DNA of 55,639 bases from Candidatus Segetimicrobium genomatis (GTDB lineage: Bacteria > Sysuimicrobiota > Sysuimicrobiia > Sysuimicrobiales > Segetimicrobiaceae): positions 1 through 55,639 of the forward strand of contig VBAK01000116.1 of NCBI GenBank assembly GCA_005882275.1, written 5' to 3'. Position 1 is the stretch's first letter. Each line of letters opens with the position of its first letter. The position numbers and the translations under genes are program-made. The notes below the pieces were generated by a model. It saw only the letters and a list, made by a program, of their open reading frames with translations, did not search any database and was not told the origin of the DNA. Below, in pieces: positions 31,408-40,469 of this stretch.

Positions 31408-34334
31408 CACCGGGCGAACACCCGAAGGGCCATGGGGTCGAGCAGCGCCTGCAGCAGCAGGCGCGGCCGCCCCCGATCCGCCGCTTTCAACAGATCCCAC
31501 AACAGAGGGCCCGCCTCCTCCGTCCGCAGCCGGCCGCCGGAACGGCAGCGGCCGCACCGGCCGCCGTCCGGATGGAGCACGGAGCGAACGCTCTGGAGCA
31601 GGCCCGCCTGGTAGGGGCGGCGGGCAATCCGGCATCCCAGCAGCCGCGCGGCCGACCGGCACGGGATGTGCGCGGGCGCAAACGCACGGCCGGCCGCATG
31701 GAACATCGCGAGGTCGGCCTCCCCGTCGCCGATGGCGATCGTCTCGATGCCGCTCCGGCCGGACAGTTCGAGCAGCGCCAGCAATCCTTTCCCCTTGTCG
31801 ACCTCCCTGGCGACGATCGCGGTGTCCAGGTAGGTCTGGAGAAAGCCGAGCCGGGCGGCGCCGAGGCCGGCCAAGAGATCCCGGATGAAGAGCGTCGGCA
31901 GGGGGACCGTTGCGCCCCGCTCGAAGGTGTAGGCCCGGATGAAATACCGGCAGTCCTCGTTCAGGAACACCCCCGGCGCCTGCCGGAGCGCGCGGCGGAC
32001 CTCGTCCATCTGCTGCAGGGACTCGGCGCTCACCAGGATCCGCTCCCCGCCGTCCACCGCATCCCAGACGACGCCGCCGTATTCGGCCACGGCGCCCACG
32101 AACCCGTAGGCCCGGCTGTACTCCTTGACCTGCGCGAGCGGGCGCGCCGTGTTGAGCGCGACGGGCACGCCGTGGGCGTGCAGCAGCGAGAGCGCGGACA
32201 GGCTGGCGGCGCTGGCCGATGGGAACCCGAAGATCTCCGTATCCAGCACGCCGTCGATGTCCATCACCACGAGCGGTGAGCCCCAGCGGAGCGCGGCCGG
32301 CCGGCCGCAGATGCGGCCGCCGAGGCGGACGGTGTGCACGGTGAGGAAGTGCCAGGCATCGAGGTAGAGCCGGTTGAACTCCTGCGCGCGATCCGAAAGG
32401 GTCTCGTCGGCCAGGCTGGTCACGGCCTCGTTCATCGCCCACATCCCGGCCAGCAGTTTGTTGAAGAAGAGCCGCTCCCGCACGCCGGCATCTCCGGAGT
32501 GCTCGATGTACCGGGAGATGAACCGGCCCTCTTCCGCTTCGGACGGCCCCAGATAGAGCATCGCCTCCGCGAGATCATAGGCGGGATCCGCCGTGTTGAG
32601 CTGGTATTTGCCCTGGCCGTGGTGCTCGAAGTCTGTCTTGAGCGGCGACCCCGGTCCCATGATCCACTCCCGCGGGCGCATCTTCCCGTCGACCAGGGTG
32701 GGGACCGGACAGGCGCGGCGGGCGAGCTCGTGCCGGAGGCGCGCGCGCTTCAAGACGGCCGCCGCCTTCCAGCCGTAGGCGCGGGAGAGCGCGCCGGCGA
32801 GCAGATCGAACCCTCGATGCTGGTCCGACCGGCTCAGGTCGCGGGTCGGATCGCTCTCAAGGGTCAGACGGCGGGCCCGCGCCGCCACGTACGACGCGGC
32901 GGCGTCCCACCATCGATCGCGGTCCGCTGCGGCCTCGCCGGGGCCGGCCTGGGGCAGCCACTCGGTGTAGAGGATGCCGTCGCGCAGCCCCAACAGCGGC
33001 GGGACGAACGCCGAGATCCGCTCTCCCGCGATCGCCGCGTGGTACCCCAACCACCCCCAGCCGACGCTCTTCGCCAGGACGTAGCGCGTCTCCGTCTTCC
33101 CGCCCTCGCCGTCGAGCCGCACTTCGTAGATTCGCTTGAGGCGCGCGTGCCATCGATCGTTCGAGCGGCGCTCGAGGGCCGCGTTCAGCCGCTCCGCCGC
33201 CGGGCCGGTCACCACCCGCACGCCGCCATATCCCCGCTGCGCGAAATACTCCGCCAGGCGCGCCTCCACCGCCGCCGGCTCGAGCAGCCGGCGTTTGTGC
33301 CACTGCTCGGGGTCGAGGGTCAGGATGCGGGTCCCGGAGAGGGCCAGGAACCCCGGGCCCGCCGCCCAATCGCGCCCCGCAGGGTGAACCGGCAGCAGGA
33401 CCACAATATCCCCGGCGGCAAAGCCGGCCCTGCGGACGAGATCAACGGCCTTGGCCAGGGTGGCCGCGGTGTTGGGGGGCTCGTCGATGATGACGGCCAT
33501 CGCCCCCTTCCCGGCGCCGCGGGCCAGCGCCATACCCTCCCACCGGCTCAGCCCCTTCTTGGGGCGGACGGTGACGGACTCCAGATCCCGGTACCCTTCG
33601 ACGGCGAGCGAGGCGCACAGCAGCGGGGCAAAACACGAACCCGCCGTGCGGAGCCCGACCACCAGCAGCGGCCGCCGGCGGTCGGGGAATGCCGCGGTGA
33701 ACCGGCGTCCAAGGGCCAGGACGTCGACATGGGTGAGGTCCTCGGTGCGGAATGCCGATGGCACTCTCGGGCGGCGCCGCAGCACTCCGGCGGGCAGACC
33801 GGCGCCCAGCAGCGACGCCAACCGGGCTCGGGCCGGCGCCGGCGCCGCCCGGTCCGCCCCTTCCCCGGCGACCAAGACTCTCAGGAACGCCTCGACGGCG
33901 TCCCCCCAGGCGTCCCTCCAGGCCCGCAGCCGGCCGAGCCGCCGTTCGCGGACCCGCCCCAGCGCCCTCGACACCGCGTCGAGCGCCCGCAGGCCGGGGC
34001 CGAGCGGAGGGGCGGCGGCCGCCGCCTGAGAGAAATCGAACCGCTCTCCGAGCATGTAGTCATCGACGGTATCCGCAATCGCGCACGAGAACAAAAACAC
34101 GTTGGTCATCACTTCGGCGCGCTGCCAGTCCTCGCCGACCTCATCCAAACGGAGCAGCTCCCCTTTCAGAAACCCGATCACCTCGCGCAGCCTCGGGAAG
34201 GCGTTGAGGCACCAGGGGTACGCGCGATAGAAATTCCACTCCGTGTCGAGCAGGGCGGTCTCCAGGGGCCTGCGCGCAGGCTCGGACGAAGGCGGAGACC
34301 CGTCGGCCACACCGGGCATGCGCGGGCTCGTCAT
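31407..34334 (-). CDS. PRTase-like / APH-kinase-like / HAD phosphatase fusion protein (paralogue A, degenerate PRPP loop)
   Basis: 975 residues, four regions. 30-160: helical region with FYRAYPWCLN and CAIADTVDDY. 195-320: phosphoribosyltransferase-like fold (VVGLRTAGSCFAPLL at 225-239); the PRPP-loop position reads VIIDEPPNTAATL (281-293), losing the second Asp and the TGTT turn, so PRPP use is doubtful. 395-640: aminoglycoside-phosphotransferase-like kinase (Lys422 in AKSVGWGWLG, LVDGKMRPREWI, metal Asp in TDFEHHG at 567-573, DPAYDLAEAM at 583-592). 685-905: HAD phosphatase (MDIDGVLD 691-698, Thr729, Lys847, IGDGEAD 868-874). The kinase and HAD motifs are intact. ATG at 34334, three bases after paralogue B. 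Function unknown; probably makes a phosphoribosyl- or phosphosugar-derived substituent. Confidence 0.85.
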   Translation of the reverse strand: MTSPRMPGVADGSPPSSEPARRPLETALLDTEWNFYRAYPWCLNAFPRLREVIGFLKGELLRLDEVGEDWQRAEVMTNVFLFSCAIADTVDDYMLGERFDFSQAAAAAPPLGPGLRALDAVSRALGRVRERRLGRLRAWRDAWGDAVEAFLRVLVAGEGADRAAPAPARARLASLLGAGLPAGVLRRRPRVPSAFRTEDLTHVDVLALGRRFTAAFPDRRRPLLVVGLRTAGSCFAPLLCASLAVEGYRDLESVTVRPKKGLSRWEGMALARGAGKGAMAVIIDEPPNTAATLAKAVDLVRRAGFAAGDIVVLLPVHPAGRDWAAGPGFLALSGTRILTLDPEQWHKRRLLEPAAVEARLAEYFAQRGYGGVRVVTGPAAERLNAALERRSNDRWHARLKRIYEVRLDGEGGKTETRYVLAKSVGWGWLGYHAAIAGERISAFVPPLLGLRDGILYTEWLPQAGPGEAAADRDRWWDAAASYVAARARRLTLESDPTRDLSRSDQHRGFDLLAGALSRAYGWKAAAVLKRARLRHELARRACPVPTLVDGKMRPREWIMGPGSPLKTDFEHHGQGKYQLNTADPAYDLAEAMLYLGPSEAEEGRFISRYIEHSGDAGVRERLFFNKLLAGMWAMNEAVTSLADETLSDRAQEFNRLYLDAWHFLTVHTVRLGGRICGRPAALRWGSPLVVMDIDGVLDTEIFGFPSASAASLSALSLLHAHGVPVALNTARPLAQVKEYSRAYGFVGAVAEYGGVVWDAVDGGERILVSAESLQQMDEVRRALRQAPGVFLNEDCRYFIRAYTFERGATVPLPTLFIRDLLAGLGAARLGFLQTYLDTAIVAREVDKGKGLLALLELSGRSGIETIAIGDGEADLAMFHAAGRAFAPAHIPCRSAARLLGCRIARRPYQAGLLQSVRSVLHPDGGRCGRCRSGGRLRTEEAGPLLWDLLKAADRGRPRLLLQALLDPMALRVFAR

Positions 34335-34337
34335 CGG

Positions 34338-37211
34338 CTACAGCCTTCGCCGGTCCAGGACGGCCAGCAACTGCCGCAGCGGCGGGCGCTCCGAAACGCG
34401 CGACAGGACGCGAAGCAGGTCATCGGCATCCCCATCGGGGCGGGGCGCGGGGGGGCTCCCGTTGGGGGCGGCGCCCCGGGCGAGCATGTCGCGCGCGGCG
34501 GCCAGCAGCCCCTGCTGCCAGGGCCGGCGCATCACGCGGCACCGGCCCCGCCCGGCGAGCTCGCGGACGGCCGGCGCGCAGTTGGCGGGCGCGTAGCTCC
34601 ATTCGGCCAGCTCCAGCGCGTCGCGGTCCTGCTCGGAGTCGCCCATGGCCGCGGCGGGCTCGTGGGGGCAGCCCAGGTACTCCTTGACGGCGCGCAGCGC
34701 CGAGCCCTTGGAGATCCCCTTCTGGACGATGTACGTGTCTTCCGCTCTCGCGATCACGGTCAGCCTGTCGTACCCGCACCGGCCGAGAAACGCCCGGGCC
34801 TCGTCCACGCCGAGTCCGGCCGTGTCCGCGCCGCGCCAGCGGTACGCCCGAACAGAGTACCGATAGCCCTCGTCCACACACACCTCGGGCATCCCTGTGA
34901 TCGCGTCCCGGCACCGGGCGAGTTGCTCGGCCGCCTCGGGATCGATCAGCGGCCGCTCGGTCCCCCCGGCCGCGTCCACGAACACGCTCCCATACTCGGC
35001 GATGCCGCCGGGCAGGCCGTAGACCGCGCAGTAGTCGCGGACGTGCTCCACGCTCCGGCCGGTCATCAGGACGACGGAGACGTCGTGCGCGCGCAGGAGG
35101 TCCAGGGCGGCCAGGCCGCTCGGCGTGGTGTGGGGGAAGCCGAACCGCTCGCAGTCGAAGACCCCGTCGAGGTCGAGGAAGAACAGCCGCCTGGACCACC
35201 TGGTCTGGCGCCGCAGGGATTCGCACAGGCCGCGGCTCATCCGGTAGACGGAGAAGTTGCGGGCGCGGAGGTAGCGTCGATTCCAGTGCTCCCGCTCCGG
35301 GCCGGCGCGCGCGCGGGCCAGCCGGGCCCGGGCGTCGCGCATGTGGTGGGCGCCGCACAGCAGCTGATAGAGGAGGATGCGATCGAAGACCGTGTGATCG
35401 CCGCTCTCGCGCGCATAGGTGTGCAAGAGGTCCCGTTCTTCCTGCGCGGACAGCCCGAACTCGAAGATGGCCGACGCCAGGTCCCATGCCGGGTCGACGA
35501 TGTCCTTCTCCGCTCCGCCGAAATTGTGCTGTTCGAAATCCACCTTTCGGGCGCCGGCCGGCGTCTCGATCCACTCCTCGGGCCGCATCCGGCCGTCGAC
35601 CACCGCCGGCACCGGGGTCACGTACCGCCCGAGGCGCTCGCGGAGGGCCCGATGCTTCAGGCGGCCGATCCGGCGGCCGTACGCGCCGCGCAGGAGCACG
35701 ACCATCTCGTCCCACCCGTTCCAGCGATACCCCGGGCTGTCAACGCAGGGATCCTCGCCGAGGCGCAGCCGCCGGACCCGCTTCGCGATGTACGACGCCA
35801 GGACGCGCACCCGGTCGCTCCCCGGCAGGCCGGCCCGGGTCCGGCCGGGGTCTCCCACCCATTCGGTCAGGAGCAGGCCGTCGCGCAGCCCCCCCACGTC
35901 CGGCACGCAGTCGCTCATGCGCGTCCCGATGATATACGCGTGATACCCGAGCCATCCCCATCCCACGCTCTTGACGAACACGTACCGCTCGACGGGATGC
36001 CCGCCGGCGGCGGTGAGCCGGACCGAGAACAGCCGCTTCAGCCGGACCTGGAAGCCGTCGGGGTAGCGCGCCCACAGCCGCGCGTTGACCGCGTCGACGG
36101 CGGCGCGCTCCTGGATTTGGACGTCGTCCCAGCCGGGGTAGCACTCGCGGATCAACGATCCGGCCGCCGCCGGATCGAGCCGGCGGGCCTTGTAGAGCTC
36201 GCCCGGCTCCAGCCGGATCACGGCGACCCCCTGGGAGGCTCCGGGGTCTTTGAGCAGCGGCCCGGCGGGTTCGGCCGGGTGGCGGGGGGCGGCGACGGTG
36301 ATCCGCTCGAGCGGCACCCCCAGCCGTCTGAGCAGGTCGAGCATGAGCCCGAAGGTCGTCCCGGTGCTGGGATAGTCGTCGACCAGCAGGAGAGGGGCGC
36401 CGCCGCGGGCGGCCCGCCGCAGATCGCGCCATTCCCGCCACGACAGCCCCGTCTTCGGCCGGATCGTCATCCAGGAGACGCCGCGCCAGCCCTGGGCCGA
36501 CAGGTAGGCCTTGACCAGCGGCGCGAGGTAGGCGCCCGCCGTGCGGGGGCCGATGATCGCCGCCCCCTGCCCGGGGCCCGGCCGGCCGGCCGCGAACCGC
36601 CGCGCCAGGGAGATGACGTCGTGGTGCGTCAGGTCTTGACAGCGGAATCCTTCCGGCAGGCGCATCCGCTGCCGCAGCACCCGGTCCGGCAGCCGGGCGC
36701 CGGTGAGCGCCCGCACCATCGTGCGCAGCTCGCCCCACCGGCGGGCGGCCGGCGCCGTTTCGGCCTGCCCGCCCTCCTGCCCGACCAGGATGTCGCACAC
36801 GAGATCCACGCAGCGGCCCCACCTCTGCCGCCACCGGGCAATCGCGCGATCCCCGATCAGGCTTCGGGCCGACCAGGGCAGGTTCAGCAGCGACTGCGCC
36901 AGCCCGGCGAGGGATCGCGCGCGGGGGACGCGGGCGGCGATCGCGGCCAGGTTCCACGGCCGCCACGCCAGATAGTCATCGACCGTACAGGCGATCGCGC
37001 AGACGAACAGGTAGAGGTTGATCCCGCTCTCGTCCCGCTGCCAGCCGGCGGGAAGATCATCCCGGCGATCCAGTTCCTCCCGGAGCCGGAGGAACAGGTC
37101 GCTCAGGGACAGGACCGGATTCAGGCACCACTCGTAGTGCGCATAGAACTCCCGTCCGGCGGGATCGGTCCGTCCGGCGGGCCGGGACGCGTCGATCAGA
37201 GTCTCTCGCAT
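34338..37211 (-). CDS. PRTase / APH-kinase-like / HAD phosphatase fusion protein (paralogue B, intact PRPP loop)
   Basis: 957 residues from the ATG at 37211, overlapping the PRODH-like gene by 16 bases. Helical region 20-145 (FYAHYEWCLN, CAIACTVDDY at 71-80). PRTase 190-330: IIGPRTAGAYLAPLV (219-233) and a canonical PRPP loop LLLVDDYPSTGTTF (274-287). Kinase-like 390-625: Lys414 in VFVKSVGWGWLG, hinge LLLTEWV, VVDGRMRPEEWI in the catalytic-loop position, metal Asp558 in KVDFEQHN, DPAWDLASAI (573-582). HAD 675-905: FLDLDGVFD (678-686), Thr717, Lys835, MGDSEQD (856-862). All three active sites look usable. The sum of parts would allow phosphorylation, transfer to or from a 5-phosphoribosyl group, and dephosphorylation on one chain. 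No described protein with this architecture is known to me. Confidence 0.88.
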   Translation of the reverse strand: MRETLIDASRPAGRTDPAGREFYAHYEWCLNPVLSLSDLFLRLREELDRRDDLPAGWQRDESGINLYLFVCAIACTVDDYLAWRPWNLAAIAARVPRARSLAGLAQSLLNLPWSARSLIGDRAIARWRQRWGRCVDLVCDILVGQEGGQAETAPAARRWGELRTMVRALTGARLPDRVLRQRMRLPEGFRCQDLTHHDVISLARRFAAGRPGPGQGAAIIGPRTAGAYLAPLVKAYLSAQGWRGVSWMTIRPKTGLSWREWRDLRRAARGGAPLLLVDDYPSTGTTFGLMLDLLRRLGVPLERITVAAPRHPAEPAGPLLKDPGASQGVAVIRLEPGELYKARRLDPAAAGSLIRECYPGWDDVQIQERAAVDAVNARLWARYPDGFQVRLKRLFSVRLTAAGGHPVERYVFVKSVGWGWLGYHAYIIGTRMSDCVPDVGGLRDGLLLTEWVGDPGRTRAGLPGSDRVRVLASYIAKRVRRLRLGEDPCVDSPGYRWNGWDEMVVLLRGAYGRRIGRLKHRALRERLGRYVTPVPAVVDGRMRPEEWIETPAGARKVDFEQHNFGGAEKDIVDPAWDLASAIFEFGLSAQEERDLLHTYARESGDHTVFDRILLYQLLCGAHHMRDARARLARARAGPEREHWNRRYLRARNFSVYRMSRGLCESLRRQTRWSRRLFFLDLDGVFDCERFGFPHTTPSGLAALDLLRAHDVSVVLMTGRSVEHVRDYCAVYGLPGGIAEYGSVFVDAAGGTERPLIDPEAAEQLARCRDAITGMPEVCVDEGYRYSVRAYRWRGADTAGLGVDEARAFLGRCGYDRLTVIARAEDTYIVQKGISKGSALRAVKEYLGCPHEPAAAMGDSEQDRDALELAEWSYAPANCAPAVRELAGRGRCRVMRRPWQQGLLAAARDMLARGAAPNGSPPAPRPDGDADDLLRVLSRVSERPPLRQLLAVLDRRRL

Positions 37212-38107
37212 CGCACGTCCCGCGGTCCCACGGCCGGGCGCCCCTCGTCCGGCAGGAGCGAGGACCCGCCCCGCAACAGGTCGCGGACGACCCACCAGAC
37301 CATGCGGGGGTTGTGCAGCGCCCTGGAGAGGGCGTAGGGCAGGTAGGCCAGGCCGTACGGCACGTAGAATCGCACCGGCACCTCCGCCGCCGCGGCTTCG
37401 CGCAGCGACGGCCCGGCCGGCAGCCCCAGCAGCAGTTGCAGTTCGCAGGGCGTGCCGGCGCCGCGCAGCCGGCGGAGGGCTTCGCGCGCCAGCGGGGCAT
37501 CATGGGTGGCCACGCCGACATGCGACGCCCGACCCGCCAGGCGGTCGATCACCGCCAGGAACCCCGCGCGCAGGTCGAGGTCGGGGGCGTCCGGGTCGGC
37601 CCACTGCCCTTTGACCACCCGCACACTCAACCGCAGATCCACCGCCAGGTCCGCATCGCGGAGACTGCGGCGCCAGCGGCCGGGAAGGGTGCAGCCGAGC
37701 CTTGGATAGCTCGCCAGCACCTCGGCGATCAGCGCGAAGGTGTCGTCGCATGCGTCCGGAGCCAGCGAATCGAAGTGGACGGCCAGACCGCCCTCCCGGG
37801 CGGCCCCGACGATCTCCGCGAACAGGTGGCGGGCGAACCCGAGCGGCGGGGCCTTCACCGAGAGGGAGCAGTTCAACCCTTCCCCCGCCAGCCCGGCGAG
37901 GGCGGATACGCATTCGTCCGCGATGCGCCGAGGGCTGTCGTCGTCTCCGTTCCAGTAGCAGACCGTCCCGGTGAACCCCTGACGCGACAGCCGGCCGGCC
38001 GTCTCGAGGGCGTCCCTGAGGCCCGGGCCCGCGACATAGCCGCGCGCCGCGCGCGCGGCCAGGGGCACCCAGCACGCCCGCAGCATACGCCGCAGCGCGG
38101 TGCTCAT
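37196..38107 (-). CDS. Proline-dehydrogenase-family (PRODH) flavoenzyme homologue
   Basis: 303 residues. The TIM-barrel signatures of PRODH are present in order: SLSVKAPPLGFARHLF, VHFDSLAPDACDDTFALI, SVRVVKGQWADP (core RxVKG), HVGVATHDAPLAREALRR (ATHD), CELQLLLGLP and VRFYVPYGLAYLPYALSR, followed by the last helix. PRODH oxidises proline to pyrroline-5-carboxylate with FAD. Here it lies inside an exopolysaccharide operon with a 4-base overlap upstream (ATGA) and a 16-base overlap downstream, and without pyrroline-5-carboxylate dehydrogenase, so a specialised substrate such as a proline- or imine-type substituent is likely. Confidence 0.85.
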   Translation of the reverse strand: MSTALRRMLRACWVPLAARAARGYVAGPGLRDALETAGRLSRQGFTGTVCYWNGDDDSPRRIADECVSALAGLAGEGLNCSLSVKAPPLGFARHLFAEIVGAAREGGLAVHFDSLAPDACDDTFALIAEVLASYPRLGCTLPGRWRRSLRDADLAVDLRLSVRVVKGQWADPDAPDLDLRAGFLAVIDRLAGRASHVGVATHDAPLAREALRRLRGAGTPCELQLLLGLPAGPSLREAAAAEVPVRFYVPYGLAYLPYALSRALHNPRMVWWVVRDLLRGGSSLLPDEGRPAVGPRDVRCERL

Positions 38108-39270
38108 GGCGCCCGCCGAAACAGACGGGCGAGCCTCCGGCGGGCAAGCCTGCCGACCTCGGCCGCGAGCGCCGACATGCCGGGGAGGCTGGCGGGGTAT
38201 GCCCGCACCGACACGCAGGGTCGCACGTGGCTGGTCCACATCTTCGTCCACGGCTCCTCGGAGCCGAGGAACTCATAGGAGTGCAGACCGCGCGCCACGG
38301 CGTACCGGATCGTCTCGAGCATCAGCAGCACGCCGGGCGAGCAGCGGGAGAACGCATGATCATAGCCGATCTTCAGCAGCCAGAAGCGCCCCCCCGACGT
38401 GACCGCGATCTGCATGGCCGCCACCTGCTGGCCGATGCGCAGCAGGCACACGAGCAGGTTGCCTTGCTTGCAGGCCGCGTCCGCGTACCGGCGGTAGAAC
38501 AGTTCCCTGGTCGGATCGCTCACGAGCGCGGTGCCCTCACTCCCCTTCCAGCTGGCGGCTTCGACGCGGAACGCCTCGTCGAGCAGCGGCTCCAGGGTTT
38601 CGGGCGTCGGCAACACCACTTCCGCCGAGATGGGCCCCTGCTTTTCTGCGAGCCGCCTCGCGCGCCGGAGATCGGAGCGGCGGCCGGGATTGAGCTGCCG
38701 CTCCGGGTCCGTCCACTGGGCATCGAGCGGAATCCACGGCCAGCCGCCGACCTGGTGGCAGAACACCTTGCCTCGCCCTCGATAGGAGCGCCGCAGGGCG
38801 GCGAGCGCGGAGGACGCGGCCGGCATCCGATTCAAGGCGAGGTAGCCTCTCACCCGCGCCAGCGCGTCGGTGAGGGCGGCCAGGGCCGAGGGGGTGGCAT
38901 AGAGGAAATCCATCGGCTCCCCCAGCTCGTTCACGCCGATCATCTCCAGACCCCCGTCATCGCTCCGGCTCCAGGCGAGCGGCGCGACCGCCGTGATGGC
39001 CGGCGGGACTCCCACCGCCACGATGTGCAGCCGCCCTTCCGCGGCGAAGCTCGCCGCGGCGGCCCGGGCCCATCCGTAATCCTGCATGGGCAGACCTGAT
39101 CGCTCCGCCAGCGCGTCCCACGCCTCCGCGAGCCCGTCGAGTTCGGCGAGGCGCTGGATGACGGTCACCGGCCTCGCCGCCATCGCCCGAATGCCGCCCG
39201 GGGGCCGCTCCCTGTCCGGCGGGAGTTCTTTGTGCAGCGAACCCGGCCCAACGACCTCGATCGGCGCCAC
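38104..39270 (-). CDS. CelD/FemAB-type GNAT acyltransferase (second copy)
   Basis: 388 residues from the GTG at 39270, three bases after the SGNH gene; an ATG at 39183 (MAARPVTVIQRLAEL) is an alternative and matches the conserved start better. Features: LAEAWDALAERSGLPMQDYGWARAA; SDLRRARRLAEKQGP; FRVEASSWKG-like segment; LLRIGQQVAAMQIAVTSG; KIGYDHAFSRCSPGVLLMLE. It belongs to the same group as the gene at 25612 and sits next to the acetylation genes of unit 1. Confidence 0.87.
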   Translation of the reverse strand: MAPIEVVGPGSLHKELPPDRERPPGGIRAMAARPVTVIQRLAELDGLAEAWDALAERSGLPMQDYGWARAAAASFAAEGRLHIVAVGVPPAITAVAPLAWSRSDDGGLEMIGVNELGEPMDFLYATPSALAALTDALARVRGYLALNRMPAASSALAALRRSYRGRGKVFCHQVGGWPWIPLDAQWTDPERQLNPGRRSDLRRARRLAEKQGPISAEVVLPTPETLEPLLDEAFRVEAASWKGSEGTALVSDPTRELFYRRYADAACKQGNLLVCLLRIGQQVAAMQIAVTSGGRFWLLKIGYDHAFSRCSPGVLLMLETIRYAVARGLHSYEFLGSEEPWTKMWTSHVRPCVSVRAYPASLPGMSALAAEVGRLARRRLARLFRRAP

Positions 39271-39273
39271 GGC

Positions 39274-40461
39274 CTACGGCTTCTCAACCGCCCGCGAGAG
39301 GGTGGTGCTGCAGGGCGCGTCGGCGAGGGGCCAGCGCTCTCGGATCGCCCCGGCCGCCAGGGCGATCCCGCGCGCGTTCCAGTGGATATCATCCAGCCAG
39401 TAGAGATACCGGTCGTGCCGCAGGTCGCGCGCCGCCTCCGCCGAGATGAGCGGCGTCAGGTTGAGGACGGGGATTCCCGCCGCCCGCAGGTCCTGCTCGA
39501 GACGATCGAGATAGTCCGCCCCCGCCCCCGGCCCAGGCCGCTGATCCACCAGGAACGGCCGGTACACCGTGTACTTGCTGGGCACCAGGACCACCAGCAG
39601 ATCGAAGCCCGCCGGCCGCAGCGTGTCCCGCAGCCACTGCCAGTAGTCCAGCCTGACCTCGCGCCGGCGGTAGAAGTTGTTCACCTCCGACGCCTGAAAC
39701 AGCATCGGGTCCCCGTTGTCCAGGGTCGCCCGCACGACATAGCCGGCATACCGGTTGGGGAGAATCCTGTCGTCCTCCAGGGCCTTCACGGCGCGCCCGC
39801 TCAGCACCTGCAGCGGGCCCACGGCGGCCAGGCCCCTGAGCCGGCCGATCAGGGCGCGCAGGCGGGCGGGCATCCGCGCTTCGAGGTCCCACAACAGCCG
39901 CTCCCGGCGGGTCGGCATCGGCGGCACCGCCGCGTCCTCCGCGTACAGGCGCATGACCAGGTGGTTTCGCAGGTGGAGCCGGCGCGCCAGCGCCAGCACC
40001 TCCTTGGGGACGACGCGCCCCAGGTCGCTCCCGGCGTTGTAGACCACACACCCGGTGATCTTCGTCAGCCTCGAGGACAGCGTCTCGTCGTCGCTCACCC
40101 CGGACCCCACGGCGAACGAGTCTCCGATCAGGATCGCGCTGACCTCCCCTCCCAGGACGTGCGGGGGATTTCGAAATCCGAGCGCGTCCGTGGTGAAGAC
40201 CTCGGGCCGGTACTGCCGCATCGCCGGGAGATTCCCGAACGACGCGAGATCCCCATACGCCCGCGCGTTGACATAGCGGCGGTTGGGCTCGAAGGCCGCG
40301 CCCGGCGGGCGGTTGCGCGACATGGCCTCCCAGGCCCGGAACGTCAGCGGGTCGATGGACGGAACGCGCGAGACGAGATCCGCCAGGAACACGACGACCA
40401 GCAGGCACGGGATCACGCGCCCCAGGCGCCAGACCGGACGGTGCGTTGTCGGCTGTCCCAT
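39274..40461 (-). CDS. SGNH-hydrolase-like O-acetylation protein (AlgJ/AlgX type)
   Basis: 395 residues with an N-terminal signal anchor (VIPCLLVVVFLADLVS). SGNH motifs: nucleophile block IGDSFAVGSG (112-121) and the C-terminal dyad block LDDIHWNARG. Such proteins work with an MBOAT partner to move acetyl groups onto exported polymer in the periplasm, as AlgJ/AlgX do with AlgI. Starts 8 bases after the MBOAT stop. The FRNPP and PSKYTVYRPFL strings match the AlgX/AlgJ-like family. Confidence 0.88.
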   Translation of the reverse strand: MGQPTTHRPVWRLGRVIPCLLVVVFLADLVSRVPSIDPLTFRAWEAMSRNRPPGAAFEPNRRYVNARAYGDLASFGNLPAMRQYRPEVFTTDALGFRNPPHVLGGEVSAILIGDSFAVGSGVSDDETLSSRLTKITGCVVYNAGSDLGRVVPKEVLALARRLHLRNHLVMRLYAEDAAVPPMPTRRERLLWDLEARMPARLRALIGRLRGLAAVGPLQVLSGRAVKALEDDRILPNRYAGYVVRATLDNGDPMLFQASEVNNFYRRREVRLDYWQWLRDTLRPAGFDLLVVLVPSKYTVYRPFLVDQRPGPGAGADYLDRLEQDLRAAGIPVLNLTPLISAEAARDLRHDRYLYWLDDIHWNARGIALAAGAIRERWPLADAPCSTTLSRAVEKP

Positions 40462-40469
40462 CGCTCGTC

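Noticed and set aside
32334..37337. A 1667-residue open frame on the plus strand
   Set aside because: It lies opposite the PRTase-kinase-HAD genes; its composition (runs of R, P, G, H, Q) is that of a GC-rich shadow frame and no domain is recognisable, while the minus strand has intact motifs.
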